This document shows, piece by piece, positions 1 through 10,355 of a DNA stretch of 64,000 nucleotides. Source of the DNA: Helicobacter cetorum MIT 00-7128 (GTDB taxonomy: Bacteria; Campylobacterota; Campylobacteria; Campylobacterales; Helicobacteraceae); the NCBI RefSeq assembly GCF_000259255.1, contig NC_017737.1:1-64000 (forward strand), given 5' to 3'. The number at the start of each line of letters is the position of its first letter. Position 1 is the stretch's first letter. Under the pieces are notes generated by a model. The model saw nothing but the letters and a program-made list of their open reading frames with translations, was not told the origin of the DNA and ran no database searches. The position numbers and the translations under genes were made by a program.

Positions 1-4
1 AAGG

Positions 5-26
5 GGCTTTCTAATTTTAGAAAGCC
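5..26 (-). terminator. hairpin at the 3' end of nusB
   Basis: A perfect 10-bp inverted repeat (GGCTTTCTAA / TTAGAAAGCC, loop TT) overlaps the nusB stop codon. It is placed to end the can-kdsA-ribH-nusB transcript. The T-rich tail, if present, lies beyond the window edge, so I infer terminator function only from position and stem strength. Confidence 0.5.
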
Positions 27-427
27 TTAGTTTGTTTCTTGCTCAAAGAGTCTAAAATAGCGTTTAAAAATTTAGGGGTGTTAGGCTCTGCATAGAGTTT
101 GCCAAGCTCTATGCACTCATTAATCACGATAGGGTTTTCAGTGGGTGTGAAACAAATTTCATACGCTCCTAAGCGCAAAATCGCCTTTTCCATACTCCCT
201 AAGCGTTTGAAATCCCAATCTTTTAAATGCGGTTCAATAAGAGTGTCAATTTCAGCTATTTTTTCTAACACACCATTAAAAAGACTTAATGCAAAAGCGA
301 GTTGATTGTTTTTAATCTTTTTTTCTTCTAGCATGCTTGTTGCAATTTTTTTAATCTCTTCATTCCCGCTCTCAAACGCATACAATAATTCAATCACAGC
401 CCCTCTAGCTTGAGTTCTAGTCGCCAT
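17..427 (-). CDS. nusB: transcription antitermination factor NusB
   Basis: The 136-residue product has the normal length for NusB, the small all-helical protein that, with NusE/S10, binds boxA RNA and helps RNA polymerase read through rRNA operons. The N-terminus carries the family's basic start followed by RGAVIELLYAFESG, and the C-terminal part has the usual INECIELGKLYAEPNTPKFLN region. It is the last gene of a minus-strand run can-kdsA-ribH-nusB and starts 1 nt after the ribH stop codon, which implies co-transcription and coupled translation. The same order, ribH next to nusB, is common in Epsilonproteobacteria. Nothing looks damaged. Confidence 0.95.
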   Translation of the reverse strand: MATRTQARGAVIELLYAFESGNEEIKKIATSMLEEKKIKNNQLAFALSLFNGVLEKIAEIDTLIEPHLKDWDFKRLGSMEKAILRLGAYEICFTPTENPIVINECIELGKLYAEPNTPKFLNAILDSLSKKQTKAF

Positions 428-428
428 T

Positions 429-899
429 TTAACCCTTAAAAGCCTTACACAAGCTTAGTAGTTCAATCACGGTGCTCATCGCCTCAAAGCCTTTATTTCC
501 GGCTTTACTTCCTGCTCTTTCAATCGCTTGCTCAATATTATCAGTCGTTAGCACTCCAAAGCTTACGGGCGTATTGTATTTTAACATGGTGTTTGCAATG
601 CCCTTAGTCGCCTCTGCACTCACATAATCAAAATGCGGAGTCCCCCCTCTAATAATCGCTCCTAGCACACACACGCCATCATATTTTTTACTCTCTAATA
701 ATCTATCTAAAATAAAAGGCAGTTCATAAGCCCCGGGAACTAGAATAATATCTAAAAGCTTTTCATCGCCCCCATGCCTTTTAAAACAATCAATTGCCCC
801 TTCTTGCAATCTGTCTGTAATAATATGATTAAAACGAGATGTTAAAATAGCGATTTTTTCATTCCCTTGTAATTGTAATTTACCCTCAATAAGTTGCAT
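429..899 (-). CDS. ribH: 6,7-dimethyl-8-ribityllumazine synthase
   Basis: This 156-residue protein is lumazine synthase, which condenses 5-amino-6-ribitylamino-uracil with 3,4-dihydroxy-2-butanone 4-phosphate in the penultimate step of riboflavin synthesis. Family motifs seen are the N-terminal [12 protein letters not shown], the VPGAYELPF segment, [14 protein letters not shown] with the catalytic His, and [13 protein letters not shown]. The family assembles as pentamers or 60-meric capsids. It sits between kdsA (about 30 nt upstream) and nusB (1 nt downstream). Length and motifs are complete, so it should be functional. Confidence 0.96.
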   Translation of the reverse strand: MQLIEGKLQLQGNEKIAILTSRFNHIITDRLQEGAIDCFKRHGGDEKLLDIILVPGAYELPFILDRLLESKKYDGVCVLGAIIRGGTPHFDYVSAEATKGIANTMLKYNTPVSFGVLTTDNIEQAIERAGSKAGNKGFEAMSTVIELLSLCKAFKG

Positions 900-931
900 A
901 ATTATCCTTTAAAAATAAGATTAAATAAAAT

Positions 932-1747
932 TTAAAATAAACTTTGAATTTTTAGCATATCTGTTACCAAATTTTCAAGTTGCTCTATTTTGAGCATGTT
1001 TGCCCCATCACTTAGGGCGTTTTTAGGCTCAATATGTGTTTCGGCAAAAAGTCCATCAATACCTACCGCACTAGCCGCACGCCCTAAAATTGGCGCAAAA
1101 GAGCTATCTCCAGAGCTCTTCCCATTCGCACCACCGGGCATTTGCACGCTATGAGTGGCATCAAAAATCACAGGGGCAAACTCTCGCATAATCACCAAAG
1201 AGCGCATATCCACAACTAGATTTCCATACCCAAAGCTACTCCCCCTTTCACACAACCACACACCATTAGCCAAAGCGCTTTCATAGCTTGGTTGCATAAT
1301 GGAGGCATCACGAGTTTTAAGAGCTTTTAAGACAGAATATTGCATGTCTTTGGGGTTCATAAATTGCCCTTTTTTAATATTTACAATAGCGTTTGTCTTG
1401 CTTGCCTCTACAATCAAATCTGTTTGACGACACAAAAACGCCGGAATTTGTAAAATATCTGCCACTTTTGCCACTTCTTCTACTTGATGACTTTCATGCA
1501 CATCAGTTAAAATTTGATAGCCAAATTCATCTTTAATGGCTTGCAACATTTCTAAGCCTTTTTTTAATCCCGGCCCTCTGTAGCTTTCTAAGCTAGTGCG
1601 ATTAGCTTTATCAAAGCTCGCTTTAAAATAAAAGTCTATTTGCTCATTTTGCGCCAAAGGCTTGAGCCTTTGAGCTATAGCATGCAAATTTTCTTGACTC
1701 TCAATCACGCAAGGCCCAGCAATTAAGATAGGTTTGACAAGTTTCAT
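932..1747 (-). CDS. kdsA: 3-deoxy-8-phosphooctulonate (KDO-8-P) synthase
   Basis: KdsA condenses arabinose 5-phosphate with PEP to make KDO-8-phosphate for the LPS inner core. The 271-residue product shows IAGPCVIES near the start, [12 protein letters not shown], the LTDVHE motif and [12 protein letters not shown], all conserved in the family. I chose the start at 1747 (MKLVKPI) rather than an in-frame ATG 27 nt upstream because a good Shine-Dalgarno, AAAGGAG, lies just before it and the extra residues are not part of the family. Its start overlaps the end of the carbonic anhydrase gene by 4 nt (ATGA), a sign of translational coupling. Confidence 0.96.
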   Translation of the reverse strand: MKLVKPILIAGPCVIESQENLHAIAQRLKPLAQNEQIDFYFKASFDKANRTSLESYRGPGLKKGLEMLQAIKDEFGYQILTDVHESHQVEEVAKVADILQIPAFLCRQTDLIVEASKTNAIVNIKKGQFMNPKDMQYSVLKALKTRDASIMQPSYESALANGVWLCERGSSFGYGNLVVDMRSLVIMREFAPVIFDATHSVQMPGGANGKSSGDSSFAPILGRAASAVGIDGLFAETHIEPKNALSDGANMLKIEQLENLVTDMLKIQSLF

Positions 1748-2415
1748 AAAATCTCCTTTATCATTGTTTGACAATTTTTAATGGATTTAAACGCATGTGT
1801 GCTAGGGTCATAATTAAAAATCTCGCCCGTTTCAATAATATAATGCCACCCATAAAGGCGCAATTCCTTTTTTAAAAAACGCTCCTTAATAAACTCATAG
1901 CTCAATAAGTTTTTTAATTGGTGCTTAATATTTAAGCGCTCTGTAAGCCACATGCGTTTAGCACTATTATGGCTGAATTGGTGGTGCAACTTCAATTCTT
2001 CTTTAATAGGCTCTAAAAATTCTATCCATTTTTCTACATAAGGGGCTTTTTCTCTATCTTCATTATCTGTTTTATGGATAGCTTGGCATGCCCCACAATT
2101 ACTATGTCCGCATAGAATAATGTTTTTCACCCCTACATGCACAACGGCATATTCAATGCTTGCAATCGTAGAAAGGGCTTGTTCTTGGCAAATTAACTCA
2201 CTTGGTGGCACAATATTGCCCATGTTACGAATCACATATAATTCACCGGGTTTTGTGCCTGTAATCAAATTTGGCACTACTCGTGAATCCACACAAGAAA
2301 TGAACAAGGTATGAGGTTTTTGCTTGGTTTTCAAGCTCTCATAAAGCTCCTTTAATTCCTCATATTCATTCTCTTGAAATTCCAATGCTCCTTGAAATGC
2401 CTTAATCACGCTCAA
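1744..2415 (-). CDS. can: beta-class carbonic anhydrase
   Basis: The 223-residue protein is a beta carbonic anhydrase, interconverting CO2 and bicarbonate; in H. pylori the cytoplasmic beta enzyme takes part in urea-dependent acid acclimation. The zinc ligands are visible: Cys41 in CVDSR with Asp43 and Arg45 as the catalytic dyad, and His104/Cys107 in [10 protein letters not shown]. It is the first gene of the minus-strand run leading into kdsA, which it overlaps by 4 nt. Upstream it is divergent from pyrF over roughly 120 nt, which must hold both promoters. No sign of damage. Confidence 0.95.
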   Translation of the reverse strand: MSVIKAFQGALEFQENEYEELKELYESLKTKQKPHTLFISCVDSRVVPNLITGTKPGELYVIRNMGNIVPPSELICQEQALSTIASIEYAVVHVGVKNIILCGHSNCGACQAIHKTDNEDREKAPYVEKWIEFLEPIKEELKLHHQFSHNSAKRMWLTERLNIKHQLKNLLSYEFIKERFLKKELRLYGWHYIIETGEIFNYDPSTHAFKSIKNCQTMIKEIL

Positions 2416-2533
2416 CCCTTAAAAATATAATCTCTTATTAATCTTGTTTTGTTTTCAAACGCTTATGATAGCTAAAAGTTCTTAAATTTCTTTTTGTTAT
2501 AATGGAATGATTTTTATTTAAAGGGTTTTTCTT

Positions 2534-3217
2534 ATGCAATTATGTGTCGCATTAGACTTAGAAGAAAAAGATGACAATCTTAAATTATTAAAACAATTAA
2601 AGGGCTTAGATTTATGGGCTAAAGTAGGGCTTAGGTCTTTTATTAGAGATGGCTCATCTTTTTTACAAGAGATTAAAGAAATTGATGAAAATTTTAAGAT
2701 TTTTTTAGATTTGAAATTATATGACATTCCATACACTATGGCAAATGCCGCACTAGAATGCGCTAAATTAGATATTGATATGCTAACCATTCATTTAAGT
2801 AGTGGCAAGAGTGCTATGCAAACTTTAATGCAACGCTTAGATACTCTCAAAAAACGCCCTCTCATTATGGGTGTGAGTGCTTTAACAAGTTTTAGTGAAG
2901 AGGAATTTTTAAGCGTGTATAACGCCCCTTTGAAAGAGCAAGCTATAAAGTTAAGTGCTATAGGCAAAGAAAGTGGCATTGATGGCGTGGTGTGCTCAGT
3001 ATTTGAAAGCCTAGCAATTAAAGAGAGTTTAGGAAAAGACTTCTTAACTTTAACGCCTGGAATTAGACTAGATAAAGATGACCAAGAAGACCAACAGCGT
3101 GTAGCAAATGCTAAAGAGGCCAAGAGTAATTTAAGTGATTTTATCGTGGTGGGTCGCCCTATTTATCGCTCTAATAATCCTAGAGAAACCGCCTTAAAAC
3201 TTTTAGAGGATTGTTAA
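2534..3217 (+). CDS. pyrF: orotidine 5'-phosphate decarboxylase
   Basis: PyrF converts OMP to UMP, the last step of de novo pyrimidine synthesis. The 227-residue product carries the catalytic Asp-x-Lys-x-x-Asp array in [10 protein letters not shown] (Asp59, Lys61, Asp64) and a C-terminal phosphate-binding VVGRPIYRS. The start is preceded by AAAGGG. A likely promoter (TATAAT at about 2498) sits upstream. The stop codon is separated from the panC start by a single nucleotide, so the two are co-transcribed, as in H. pylori. Confidence 0.96.
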   Translation: MQLCVALDLEEKDDNLKLLKQLKGLDLWAKVGLRSFIRDGSSFLQEIKEIDENFKIFLDLKLYDIPYTMANAALECAKLDIDMLTIHLSSGKSAMQTLMQRLDTLKKRPLIMGVSALTSFSEEEFLSVYNAPLKEQAIKLSAIGKESGIDGVVCSVFESLAIKESLGKDFLTLTPGIRLDKDDQEDQQRVANAKEAKSNLSDFIVVGRPIYRSNNPRETALKLLEDC

Positions 3218-3218
3218 A

Positions 3219-4049
3219 ATGCAAGTTTTAGAAACTATCGCTGATTTAAGAAAATATCGCAAGAGCTTGAAAGAAAGCATAGGTTTTGTGCCAACTATGG
3301 GAGCCCTACACAAAGGGCATGTAAGCCTAGCAACAAGAAGCTTGCAAGAAAATGCCCACACGATTCTTAGTATTTTTGTTAATCCCACGCAATTTGGAGC
3401 GAACGAAGATTTTAGCGCTTACCCAAGAGTTTTAGAAAAAGATTTGAGCTTATGTGAAGAAGTAGGCGTGAATGCGGTGTTTATCCCTAAAGCTGATGAG
3501 ATGTATCCTTATGAATTGGAGCAACGCTTAGAACTCTATGCCCCTAAATTTTTATCAAACTCTTTAGAGGGGGCGCAACGAGAAGGGCATTTTGATGGAG
3601 TGGTGCAAGTGGTATTAAGGCTATTTCATCTCATCTGTCCCACTAGGGCGTATTTTGGTAAAAAGGACGCCCAACAACTTTTAATCATTCAACACATGGT
3701 AAAAGACTTGCTTTTAGATACTGAAATAGTGCCGTGCGAAATTGTGCGTGATTTTGATAACTTGGCTTTAAGCTCTAGAAATGTGTATTTGAATGAATTT
3801 GAAAGAAAACAAGCTCTAGCTATCCCAAAAGCCTTAGAAACTATCAAGCAAGCCATAGATAAGGGCGAAAAGGCATGTGATAAACTTAAGAGCTTAGGGC
3901 TTAAAGTTTTAGAGAACTTGGAAGTGAATTATTTAGAATTTTGTAACCATAAACTAGAGCCTTTAAAAATCATAGAGCCCCTTAACACGCTTATTTTAGT
4001 GGCTGTGCGTGTGGGTAAAACGAGGCTTTTAGATAATTTGTGGGTGTGA
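3219..4049 (+). CDS. panC: pantoate-beta-alanine ligase
   Basis: PanC joins pantoate and beta-alanine with ATP to form pantothenate, the precursor of coenzyme A. The 276-residue protein has the nucleotidyl-transferase signature [10 protein letters not shown] (His31 and His34 of HxGH), [17 protein letters not shown] and the KMSKS-like SSRN region. It directly follows pyrF. The beta-alanine it uses would come from PanD, encoded at about 37.5 kb here. A terminator-like hairpin follows at about 4054. Confidence 0.96.
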   Translation: MQVLETIADLRKYRKSLKESIGFVPTMGALHKGHVSLATRSLQENAHTILSIFVNPTQFGANEDFSAYPRVLEKDLSLCEEVGVNAVFIPKADEMYPYELEQRLELYAPKFLSNSLEGAQREGHFDGVVQVVLRLFHLICPTRAYFGKKDAQQLLIIQHMVKDLLLDTEIVPCEIVRDFDNLALSSRNVYLNEFERKQALAIPKALETIKQAIDKGEKACDKLKSLGLKVLENLEVNYLEFCNHKLEPLKIIEPLNTLILVAVRVGKTRLLDNLWV

Positions 4050-4053
4050 ATCA

Positions 4054-4076
4054 AGCTTAGGGGTTAAGCATTTTTT
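4054..4076 (+). terminator. intrinsic terminator after panC
   Basis: A short stem GCTTA / TAAGC with a 5-nt loop is followed by a run of six T, just downstream of the panC stop codon. This is the pattern of a weak Rho-independent terminator on the plus strand. Confidence 0.5.
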
Positions 4077-4256
4077 CTTTGGCTTTTTATTTAAGGCTTT
4101 TTAATCCGTATAATCTTATTTTAGGGTTGATATAAACCCCTTGTCTTTAAAATTATAATAACCACAATCTAAAAAACTCTAAGATAAAAAAACACAAAGT
4201 CTTTTACCTTTTTCAATTATAATGGTCGCTATTTTTAAGATAAGAAAGGAACAATT

Positions 4257-5276
4257 ATGATAAAAGAAAAAACCTTGCTTTTTAGCCCTTTTAAAATCGC
4301 CAATCACACGATAAAAAATAGAGTGGTTATGGCACCCATGGACCAATATATGGCGGTTGATGGCTTTGTGAATGATTGGCATTTGCACCATTATGTAGCT
4401 CGTGCTATAGGGCAAGTGGGCTTAATCATCATAGAGGCTAGTGCGGTGTGTGAGAATGGGCGCATTTCAGCACAAGATTTAGGCATTTATGATGACGCTC
4501 ATATAGAGGGGCTTAAAAATCTTGTTGAAAAATGCCATGCTTATGGCGCAACAATGGCCATTCAAATCAATCATGCCGGGCGTAAATGCTCTCTTAAAAA
4601 CACGCCCTTAATCGCACCAAGTGCCATTAGCTTTAATTCCAAGTCCCCTACCCCTAAAGAAATGGATACTAACGACATCAAGCAAGTTATTGAAGATTTC
4701 AAAAAATCAGCCTTAAGGGCTAAAGAATGCAACTTTGATATGCTAGAAATCCATGCCGCTCATGGCTACTTGCTTAGCTCATTTTTATCGCCCTTAAGCA
4801 ATAAACGCACTGATAAATACGGGCAAAATAGGGCGTTATTATTGCAAGAAATTTTAGAATCCATTAAAAGCGTTCTTCCTAATATGCCCTTAATCGTGCG
4901 TATTTCTGCTGATGATTATCATCAAAATGGCAATAGTGCTAAAGATTTTATTGAGCTTTTAGAGCCTTTAAGTCATTTGTATGACGCTTTAGATGTGAGC
5001 TGTGGGGGTGTAGTAGAAGTGCCTATTAGAGTGTATCCGGGCTATCAAATTGAACAAGCGAGTTTATTAAAAGACGCACTAGGTAAAATTACTATTGCTG
5101 GAGGAGCGTTAAGTGATGCTAAAATGGCACAAAAAATTATTTCTAGTCAAAGCGCTGATGCTATCTTTTTAGCTAGAGAGTTATTAAAAAATCCTTTTTG
5201 GTGTCTTCAAAGTGCTTTAGCCTTAAACCAAGAAATAGATATTCCAAAGCCTTATGAGCGTATTGTTCATCTATAG
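4257..5276 (+). CDS. old yellow enzyme family NAD(P)H:flavin oxidoreductase
   Basis: The 339-residue product is a TIM-barrel FMN enzyme of the old yellow enzyme / NamA (YqjM) group, which typically reduces activated C=C bonds. Visible features are the N-terminal LFSPFKIANHTIKNR, the FMN-binding VMAPMDQY, the QINHAGRK segment, the IHAAHGYLLSSFLSP motif with the substrate-binding HxxH-type residues, and late FMN-phosphate loops around ITIAGGAL and FLARELLKNP. The start is preceded by AAAGGAA. It stands alone between panC and a non-coding stretch, where H. pylori has different genes, so this is a rearrangement junction. The exact substrate cannot be told. Confidence 0.88.
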   Translation: MIKEKTLLFSPFKIANHTIKNRVVMAPMDQYMAVDGFVNDWHLHHYVARAIGQVGLIIIEASAVCENGRISAQDLGIYDDAHIEGLKNLVEKCHAYGATMAIQINHAGRKCSLKNTPLIAPSAISFNSKSPTPKEMDTNDIKQVIEDFKKSALRAKECNFDMLEIHAAHGYLLSSFLSPLSNKRTDKYGQNRALLLQEILESIKSVLPNMPLIVRISADDYHQNGNSAKDFIELLEPLSHLYDALDVSCGGVVEVPIRVYPGYQIEQASLLKDALGKITIAGGALSDAKMAQKIISSQSADAIFLARELLKNPFWCLQSALALNQEIDIPKPYERIVHL

Positions 5277-5280
5277 ACAA

Positions 5281-5297
5281 GCCCTATTGTAGGGTTT
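5281..5297 (+). terminator. terminator-like hairpin after the oxidoreductase gene
   Basis: CCCTA / TAGGG with a 3-nt loop, followed by TTTATCTTT, lies immediately after the stop codon. It is short, so function is plausible rather than certain. Confidence 0.45.
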
Positions 5298-5945
5298 ATC
5301 TTTAGACTTACAAGCGTTAATTACAACAAACTAGGCTTAAGTTTTTGTTAGCTTACCTATATGGTGGGGGTCTAGGGGGTATTAACCCCCCCCATACAAG
5401 CAAGATTTAACCTTGAAAAAGAGAGCTTGATTTGGTCTAGTCCTAATTCCTTACGATTATGGAGTTTTTCATGCGCTTATATTTAAAACAAAGAGCAAAA
5501 GGCTATTTATCATCTTTTTACCAACAAACTTAAAAATGCAAGAGCAAGCATTTTTAAAGTTGCTTTGAAGTTATTCTTTTATCTCTTTGACCCCTTGTCC
5601 TTAATGCTTTTAAAAATAACTTTGACCTATTTCTTATTTCGCCTTTTTAATTTAGCAACTTTTTCACATTCTAAGGTCATAAAATTTGAATTTGTTTGAA
5701 ACTTGTCTTGATAGTTACTCTTAAGATAGTAGCTGTTTTTGATATTTTTTAGATTTTATAATTATATTAAAAATATTTAATAATTTCTATAAAACATCTT
5801 GAATGAATTATATGCTTGCTTGACATCGTTCTAACAGCAACTTAAATCCTCTTGCTAGAATTTAAGCTATCTTGACCCAAGATATTTTTACTAATTTTAT
5901 TTTGTAGAGAAAGCGTATCTTGCCATAGAGACAAGATATATTAAT
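5298..5945. other. non-coding stretch with two strong hairpins
   Basis: I see no credible gene in this roughly 650-nt stretch. It does hold structure. At 5360-5396, TATGG-T-GGGGG can pair with CCCCC-C-CCATA (ten pairs, one mismatch), while the intervening GGGGGT can instead pair with ACCCCC, including a C8 run at 5386-5393; these foldings are mutually exclusive. At 5530-5557 a perfect 10-bp stem (TTAAAAATGC / GCATTTTTAA) looks like a terminator. Together these could delimit a small RNA of about 200 nt, but no family is recognised. Confidence 0.4.
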
Positions 5946-6644
5946 TTATTTTACTTTGACAACTAAGGTGTCCTTGTTGCCATTATCGTGTTTGCTGACA
6001 AATTTTATTTCAAAAATATCCTTATATTTTTTCAAAAACTCACCCCACGAATTTGAGCCAAAGTTTTTTGCAATATAACTTGCATTTTTTCTTTGCAATA
6101 TACAACCCAAAATACTCACAAGCATAGTTCCGTCATCTTGTTTGTTTTCTTCTATGGTATTTTTTATTACCTCTAAAATCTCTTCATCTTGTTGTATCGG
6201 TTTTTGTTTTTCAAGGTTGATAAAAGTTGTATAGGCATCGCAAAAACAAGCAGGCGCTTTTGATTCCCCAAAACCAATAATATTAAAACCCTTTGATTTT
6301 ACAGTAATAATTAAATCTCTAAAATCGCCATCGCTAGACACCAAAGCAATGGTATCAATATGGTCTTGATTGATTGTTTCAAGTATGGCTCTTTGTATTC
6401 TTAAATCGCAAGAATTTTTCCCGGTTTTACTAAAAACTTGTATAGGTTCTATAGCAAACTTTTCATGCAATTTTCTATCCCAAGCCTTGGTGCTGTTTGG
6501 TTCCAAATTGCTATCCCAATCTTTAAACGATTGTCGGATAATCACTTCGCCACGATTTTGCAAGTCGTTAAATACAAAATCAACATGCTTTGCTGATACA
6601 TTTTCGCAGTCAAAAAATACTGCTATTTTATTTTCTTTTTTCAT
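5946..6644 (-). CDS. NYN (PIN-like) domain nuclease with a LOTUS-like C-terminus
   Basis: The 232-residue product begins with a NYN/DUF88 (LabA-like) domain, a PIN-related metal-dependent RNase fold. The acidic residues are in place: AVFFDCENV near residue 12, NSCDLRI around residue 80 and SSDGDF near residue 105, followed by the family's GFGESKAPACF segment. After a linker, the last 80 residues resemble an OST-HTH/LOTUS RNA-binding domain (start DEEILEVIKNTI, ending GWGEFLKKY-like as SWGEFLKKY). It stands alone, antisense to its surroundings, with its own upstream region. The family suggests RNA cleavage or regulation; the target is unknown. The LOTUS assignment is tentative. Confidence 0.78.
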   Translation of the reverse strand: MKKENKIAVFFDCENVSAKHVDFVFNDLQNRGEVIIRQSFKDWDSNLEPNSTKAWDRKLHEKFAIEPIQVFSKTGKNSCDLRIQRAILETINQDHIDTIALVSSDGDFRDLIITVKSKGFNIIGFGESKAPACFCDAYTTFINLEKQKPIQQDEEILEVIKNTIEENKQDDGTMLVSILGCILQRKNASYIAKNFGSNSWGEFLKKYKDIFEIKFVSKHDNGNKDTLVVKVK

Positions 6645-6809
6645 GGTCGCTCCATTTTACAATTTATAATCATAATTATACTTTCATAATACTTATAATC
6701 ATCATTTGGATTGTAAATTGTGCTTTATAAAAGTGTGGGTTAAGCTAGAAAACAAATTTTTTAAATATTTCGCACCCTAAAAAAGGGTTTGAAAATTAAG
6801 AGGGAGATA

Positions 6810-6836
6810 AAAACAAGGAGTTAAACCCCTTGTTTT
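6810..6836 (-). terminator. intrinsic terminator of the hrcA-grpE-dnaK operon
   Basis: A 9-bp stem AAAACAAGG / CCTTGTTTT with a 9-nt loop lies just downstream of dnaK; read on the minus strand it is followed by a T-rich tail. This is a good intrinsic terminator. Confidence 0.7.
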
Positions 6837-6848
6837 AAAAAGTGGGTT

Positions 6849-8711
6849 TTACTCCACTTCCGCATCAATCACATCGTCATCTTTTTTCTTAGGTTGCTCG
6901 GTGTTATTTTTATTTGCCATAGCCTCGCCTAGTTTTTGAGCCACTTGAGCTAAGGCCTTAGATTTATCTTCAAGCTCAGCTTTAGTAGCGTTATCATTTT
7001 TCACGCAATCTTTAAGAGCGTTAATGGCATTTTGAATTTCATTCACATCATTTTCATTCAAATTCGCCTTATGCTCATCAAGGCTCTTTTGGGTTTGGTG
7101 TGCGAGACTATCGGCTTGATTTCTTGCCTCAATCACTTCTTTTCTTCTAGCGTCTTCTTCTTTGTGCAACTCAGCGTCTTTAACCATTTTTTCAATTTCG
7201 CTATCAGATAATCCGCTAGAACCAGAAATTTTAATCTCTTGGCTTTTACCGGTATTTTTATCTTGTGCACTCACGGTTAAGATACCATTAGCGTCAATAT
7301 CAAAGGTTACTTCAATTTGAGGCACACCTCTTGGAGCTGGAGCAATGCCTTGCAAATCAAATTTACCCAAAGATTTATTGTCTCTTGCCAATTCTCTTTC
7401 GCCTTGTAAAACCATAATAGACACAGCTGGTTGGTTATCTTCTGCAGTAGAGAATACTTGAGATTTTTTAGCAGGAATGGTAGTGCCTCTATCAATGACT
7501 TTAGTCATCACGCCCCCTAAAGTCTCAATCCCTAGACTTAAAGGCGTAACATCTAGTAAAAGCACATCTTTCACATCGCCTTTTAACACGCCCCCTTGAA
7601 TGCTCGCACCCACGGCTACGACCTCATCAGGATTAACACTCTTATTCAAGTCTTTGTTGATAAATTCTTTTACCCTTTCTTGAACCTTAGGAATACGAGT
7701 AGAACCACCCACCATAACCACTTCTGAAATCTCATTCTTAGATAGCCCTGCATCTTTAATCACGCTTTCAATCTTAGAAATAGTCTCTTCCACTAAATCT
7801 TCTGTCAAACTTTCAAATTTAGCCCTAGTAAGCTTTTTGACTAAGTGCTTAGGTCCTGTAGCGTCCGCTGTGATGAAAGGCAAATTGATTTCAGTTTCAG
7901 TTGCAGAGCTTAATTCTTTCTTGGCATTTTCTGCAGCTTCTTTTAGACGCTGGAGTGCCATAACATCGTTTTTAATCTCAATGCCGGTTTCATCTTTAAA
8001 TTCACTTGCCAGAAAATCTATCACACGATTATCAAAATCATCGCCCCCTAAGAACGCATCACCCCCTGTGGCTAAAACTTCTACGACATTATCGCCGGTT
8101 TCTAGCACGGTAACATCAAAAGTTCCCCCACCCAAATCATAAACCATGATTTTTTCGCTCTCTTTTTTATCTAAGCCATAAGCTAATGCCGCAGAAGTAG
8201 GCTCATTGATTATCCTTAAAACATTAAGCCCTGCAATAGTGCCTGCTTCTTTAGTCGCTTTTCTTTGGCTATCGTTAAAATAAGCTGGAACAGTGATAAC
8301 CGCCTCTGTAACACTCTCTCCCAAATAGCTCTCAGCATCTTCTTTGAGTTTCATTAAAATTTTGGCTGAAATCTCTTGAGGGGTATAAACCTTGCCAGCA
8401 ATTTCAATCGCACAAGCCCCATTTCTATCTACAATCTTATAAGGTAAGCGTTTTTCGGCTTCTTTAGCCTTATCTTCATTAAACATCAAGCCCATAATTC
8501 TTTTAATAGAATAGATAGTCTTTTCTGGGTTAGTAACCGCTTGTCTTTTAGCACTCTCACCCACTAAAATTTCGCCCTTATCGGTGAATGCCACAATAGA
8601 TGGAGTGGTGTTTTTACCTTCCTTATTAGCAATAATCTTAGCTTCATTGCCTTCATACACAGCCATTGCAGAGTTGGTTGTCCCTAAATCAATTCCAATA
8701 ACTTTTCCCAT
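6849..8711 (-). CDS. dnaK: molecular chaperone DnaK (Hsp70)
   Basis: The 620-residue protein is Hsp70, the ATP-driven chaperone that works with DnaJ and GrpE. The actin-fold ATPase starts with [14 protein letters not shown] and contains [13 protein letters not shown], the phosphate-binding [13 protein letters not shown] and [11 protein letters not shown]. The linker [14 protein letters not shown] precedes the peptide-binding domain, and the helical lid ends in the characteristic acidic DDVIDAEVE tail. It is the last gene of hrcA-grpE-dnaK, about 35 nt after grpE. In H. pylori this operon is under HrcA/HspR control. Confidence 0.98.
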   Translation of the reverse strand: MGKVIGIDLGTTNSAMAVYEGNEAKIIANKEGKNTTPSIVAFTDKGEILVGESAKRQAVTNPEKTIYSIKRIMGLMFNEDKAKEAEKRLPYKIVDRNGACAIEIAGKVYTPQEISAKILMKLKEDAESYLGESVTEAVITVPAYFNDSQRKATKEAGTIAGLNVLRIINEPTSAALAYGLDKKESEKIMVYDLGGGTFDVTVLETGDNVVEVLATGGDAFLGGDDFDNRVIDFLASEFKDETGIEIKNDVMALQRLKEAAENAKKELSSATETEINLPFITADATGPKHLVKKLTRAKFESLTEDLVEETISKIESVIKDAGLSKNEISEVVMVGGSTRIPKVQERVKEFINKDLNKSVNPDEVVAVGASIQGGVLKGDVKDVLLLDVTPLSLGIETLGGVMTKVIDRGTTIPAKKSQVFSTAEDNQPAVSIMVLQGERELARDNKSLGKFDLQGIAPAPRGVPQIEVTFDIDANGILTVSAQDKNTGKSQEIKISGSSGLSDSEIEKMVKDAELHKEEDARRKEVIEARNQADSLAHQTQKSLDEHKANLNENDVNEIQNAINALKDCVKNDNATKAELEDKSKALAQVAQKLGEAMANKNNTEQPKKKDDDVIDAEVE

Positions 8712-8745
8712 GTGTTATCCTTTCTTTATAAAATAATCGTTCTTA

Positions 8746-9315
8746 TTAATCGTTTTTAGCAATGCTTACCATTGCAGGCCTTAAAACCCTTTCTTTATAC
8801 TTGTAACCCTTTTGTAAAACTTGCACAATTTGTCCGTTTTCTTTCTCTTCGCTTTTAACTTGCATAATCGCATTGTGAAAATTAGGGTCAAATTCTTCTA
8901 AACATTCAATCCCTTCAATGCCATGCTTGGCTAAAACTTCATGCAATTTTTCAATAGTGAGTTCCAAGCCCTTAGAAATCGCGCTTTCTTCATTCTCTTC
9001 TATAGCGCTCTTATGAGCTCCAAGAAGCGCGTCAATCACAGGCAATAAATCTAATGCGATTTTTTCATACGCATATTCTAATGCCATGCTCTTGTCTTTT
9101 TCTAAGCGTTTTTTCACATTCTCAAAATCCGCATGCACTCTTAAATACTCTTCATGCATTTCTTTGTATTTAAGCTCAAAATTTTCTTTGTTTTCTTCTT
9201 CTTGTGCATTATTTTCTTGGCTTTCGCTAGGTTGATTTTCATCACAAGCGCAAGCGCAAGTCATCTCATCTAGTTCTGTGCTAGAATCTTGCTCTTTTTT
9301 GCAACAATCTTTCAT
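8746..9315 (-). CDS. grpE: nucleotide exchange factor GrpE
   Basis: GrpE releases ADP from DnaK. The 189-residue protein has a disordered, acidic N-terminus of about 50 residues, a long coiled coil ([19 protein letters not shown]) and the beta-wing domain ending with [18 protein letters not shown]. The N-terminus is rich in Cys (CCKK near the start and CACAC around residue 20), which is unusual for GrpE and could bind metal; H. pylori GrpE, as I recall, has a milder version. It sits between hrcA (12 nt upstream) and dnaK. Confidence 0.96.
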   Translation of the reverse strand: MKDCCKKEQDSSTELDEMTCACACDENQPSESQENNAQEEENKENFELKYKEMHEEYLRVHADFENVKKRLEKDKSMALEYAYEKIALDLLPVIDALLGAHKSAIEENEESAISKGLELTIEKLHEVLAKHGIEGIECLEEFDPNFHNAIMQVKSEEKENGQIVQVLQKGYKYKERVLRPAMVSIAKND

Positions 9316-9326
9316 GCTTTTCCTCC

Positions 9327-10076
9327 TTAAGAAATAGTTTTAAAAAAATGCGTATAATCGCATTCTAATTTTCCAAAGCATAGTAGTTTAGCGCCCAAGT
9401 TATTGAGTGAATGCACCACTAACATGCTGTTAGGCTCTATAAAATGCAAGCCCTCTTTCAAACGCTCTAAGATTTTACCCTCTAGCACTTCAAAAAACAG
9501 AGCATTTTGCATAAGAGGCTCTAGTTTTGGCACATTAAAGCGTAAGAGATTAGAGTATTCTAAATTCTCTAGCTGTTTAGCCAAGCTTAGAGCATTTACA
9601 GAAAGGGCGATTTGACGCACCTCTGTAGCACTCTTGCCTATAAGTTTTTGCAAAAAGTCTTGCATTTTAGCGCTATAGTCTAGCACGCAAGCAAACGCTT
9701 TAAAATCTAGGATTAAAAAGCGTTTTTCATGTGCTATGACAGCGTTTAAACACACCAAATTAGGCTTTTTAACTAGACTAAAGATACCAAAACGCTCGCT
9801 CGCCTCTTTTAAGGCTTTTTCTTTTAAGTCTAATGGCTCTAATCTCAATGACCTTTGCCAATATTCTTTTAATGCCTTAGAGGTGGGTAAGCGTGCACTG
9901 CTACAATGGGCTTGCTTCAGTGCTCCCTCTTTAGAGAGAGCTTGAAAATAGTTCCTAATGGTCGCACAAGATACCTTTAAATCAAGGGCTTCTTTCAAGC
10001 GTTTGGAGCTAATGGGTTCTAAGGTCTGCACATAGTGTTTGATAAACAAATCTAACATGCTCTTTTTTTTACCCAT
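9327..10076 (-). CDS. hrcA: heat-inducible transcription repressor HrcA
   Basis: The 249-residue protein fits HrcA, the winged-helix repressor that binds CIRCE operators of chaperone genes. The N-terminal HTH contains [17 protein letters not shown] and [21 protein letters not shown], the family's recognition region. The rest is divergent and shorter than the usual 330-350 residues, as in other helicobacters. Being first in hrcA-grpE-dnaK, it is expected to autoregulate. The start ATG is preceded by GAGGG. A second Met at residue 7 is possible as the true start. Confidence 0.9.
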   Translation of the reverse strand: MGKKKSMLDLFIKHYVQTLEPISSKRLKEALDLKVSCATIRNYFQALSKEGALKQAHCSSARLPTSKALKEYWQRSLRLEPLDLKEKALKEASERFGIFSLVKKPNLVCLNAVIAHEKRFLILDFKAFACVLDYSAKMQDFLQKLIGKSATEVRQIALSVNALSLAKQLENLEYSNLLRFNVPKLEPLMQNALFFEVLEGKILERLKEGLHFIEPNSMLVVHSLNNLGAKLLCFGKLECDYTHFFKTIS

Positions 10077-10355
10077 TCAAACAACCCTCAAAGCTAAACT
10101 TTTTTAAACACCATTAAAATTAAAAATCTCGTTAATTCATACTAGTTTGATGAAACAACGAGTGCATTGTAGCATAAAAAGTTAATAAATTATCACTTGA
10201 TTGCCAAAAACGCTAAAAATTATGCGATTTTTCTTATAAGTTTAGTCTAATAATATAAAGTTTAATGATACTAATTAAGTAATGATTATTTAGTTTTCTA
10301 GTTTAACTTAACCAAGTTTGAAAGGTTAGGATAAAATGGGTTAAAACTTGTTATC
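10077..10355. promoter_or_regulatory. divergent promoter region of hrcA operon
   Basis: This AT-rich gap separates hrcA (minus) from the aldolase-like gene (plus). On the minus strand a -10-like TACAAT (about 10168) is followed directly by GCACTC, which matches the CIRCE half-site core TTAGCACTC; the second half is very degenerate (about 3 of 9). HrcA binding here is expected from H. pylori but the operator is weakly supported. On the plus strand TAAAAT at 10332-10337 may be the -10 box for the next gene. Confidence 0.4.
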
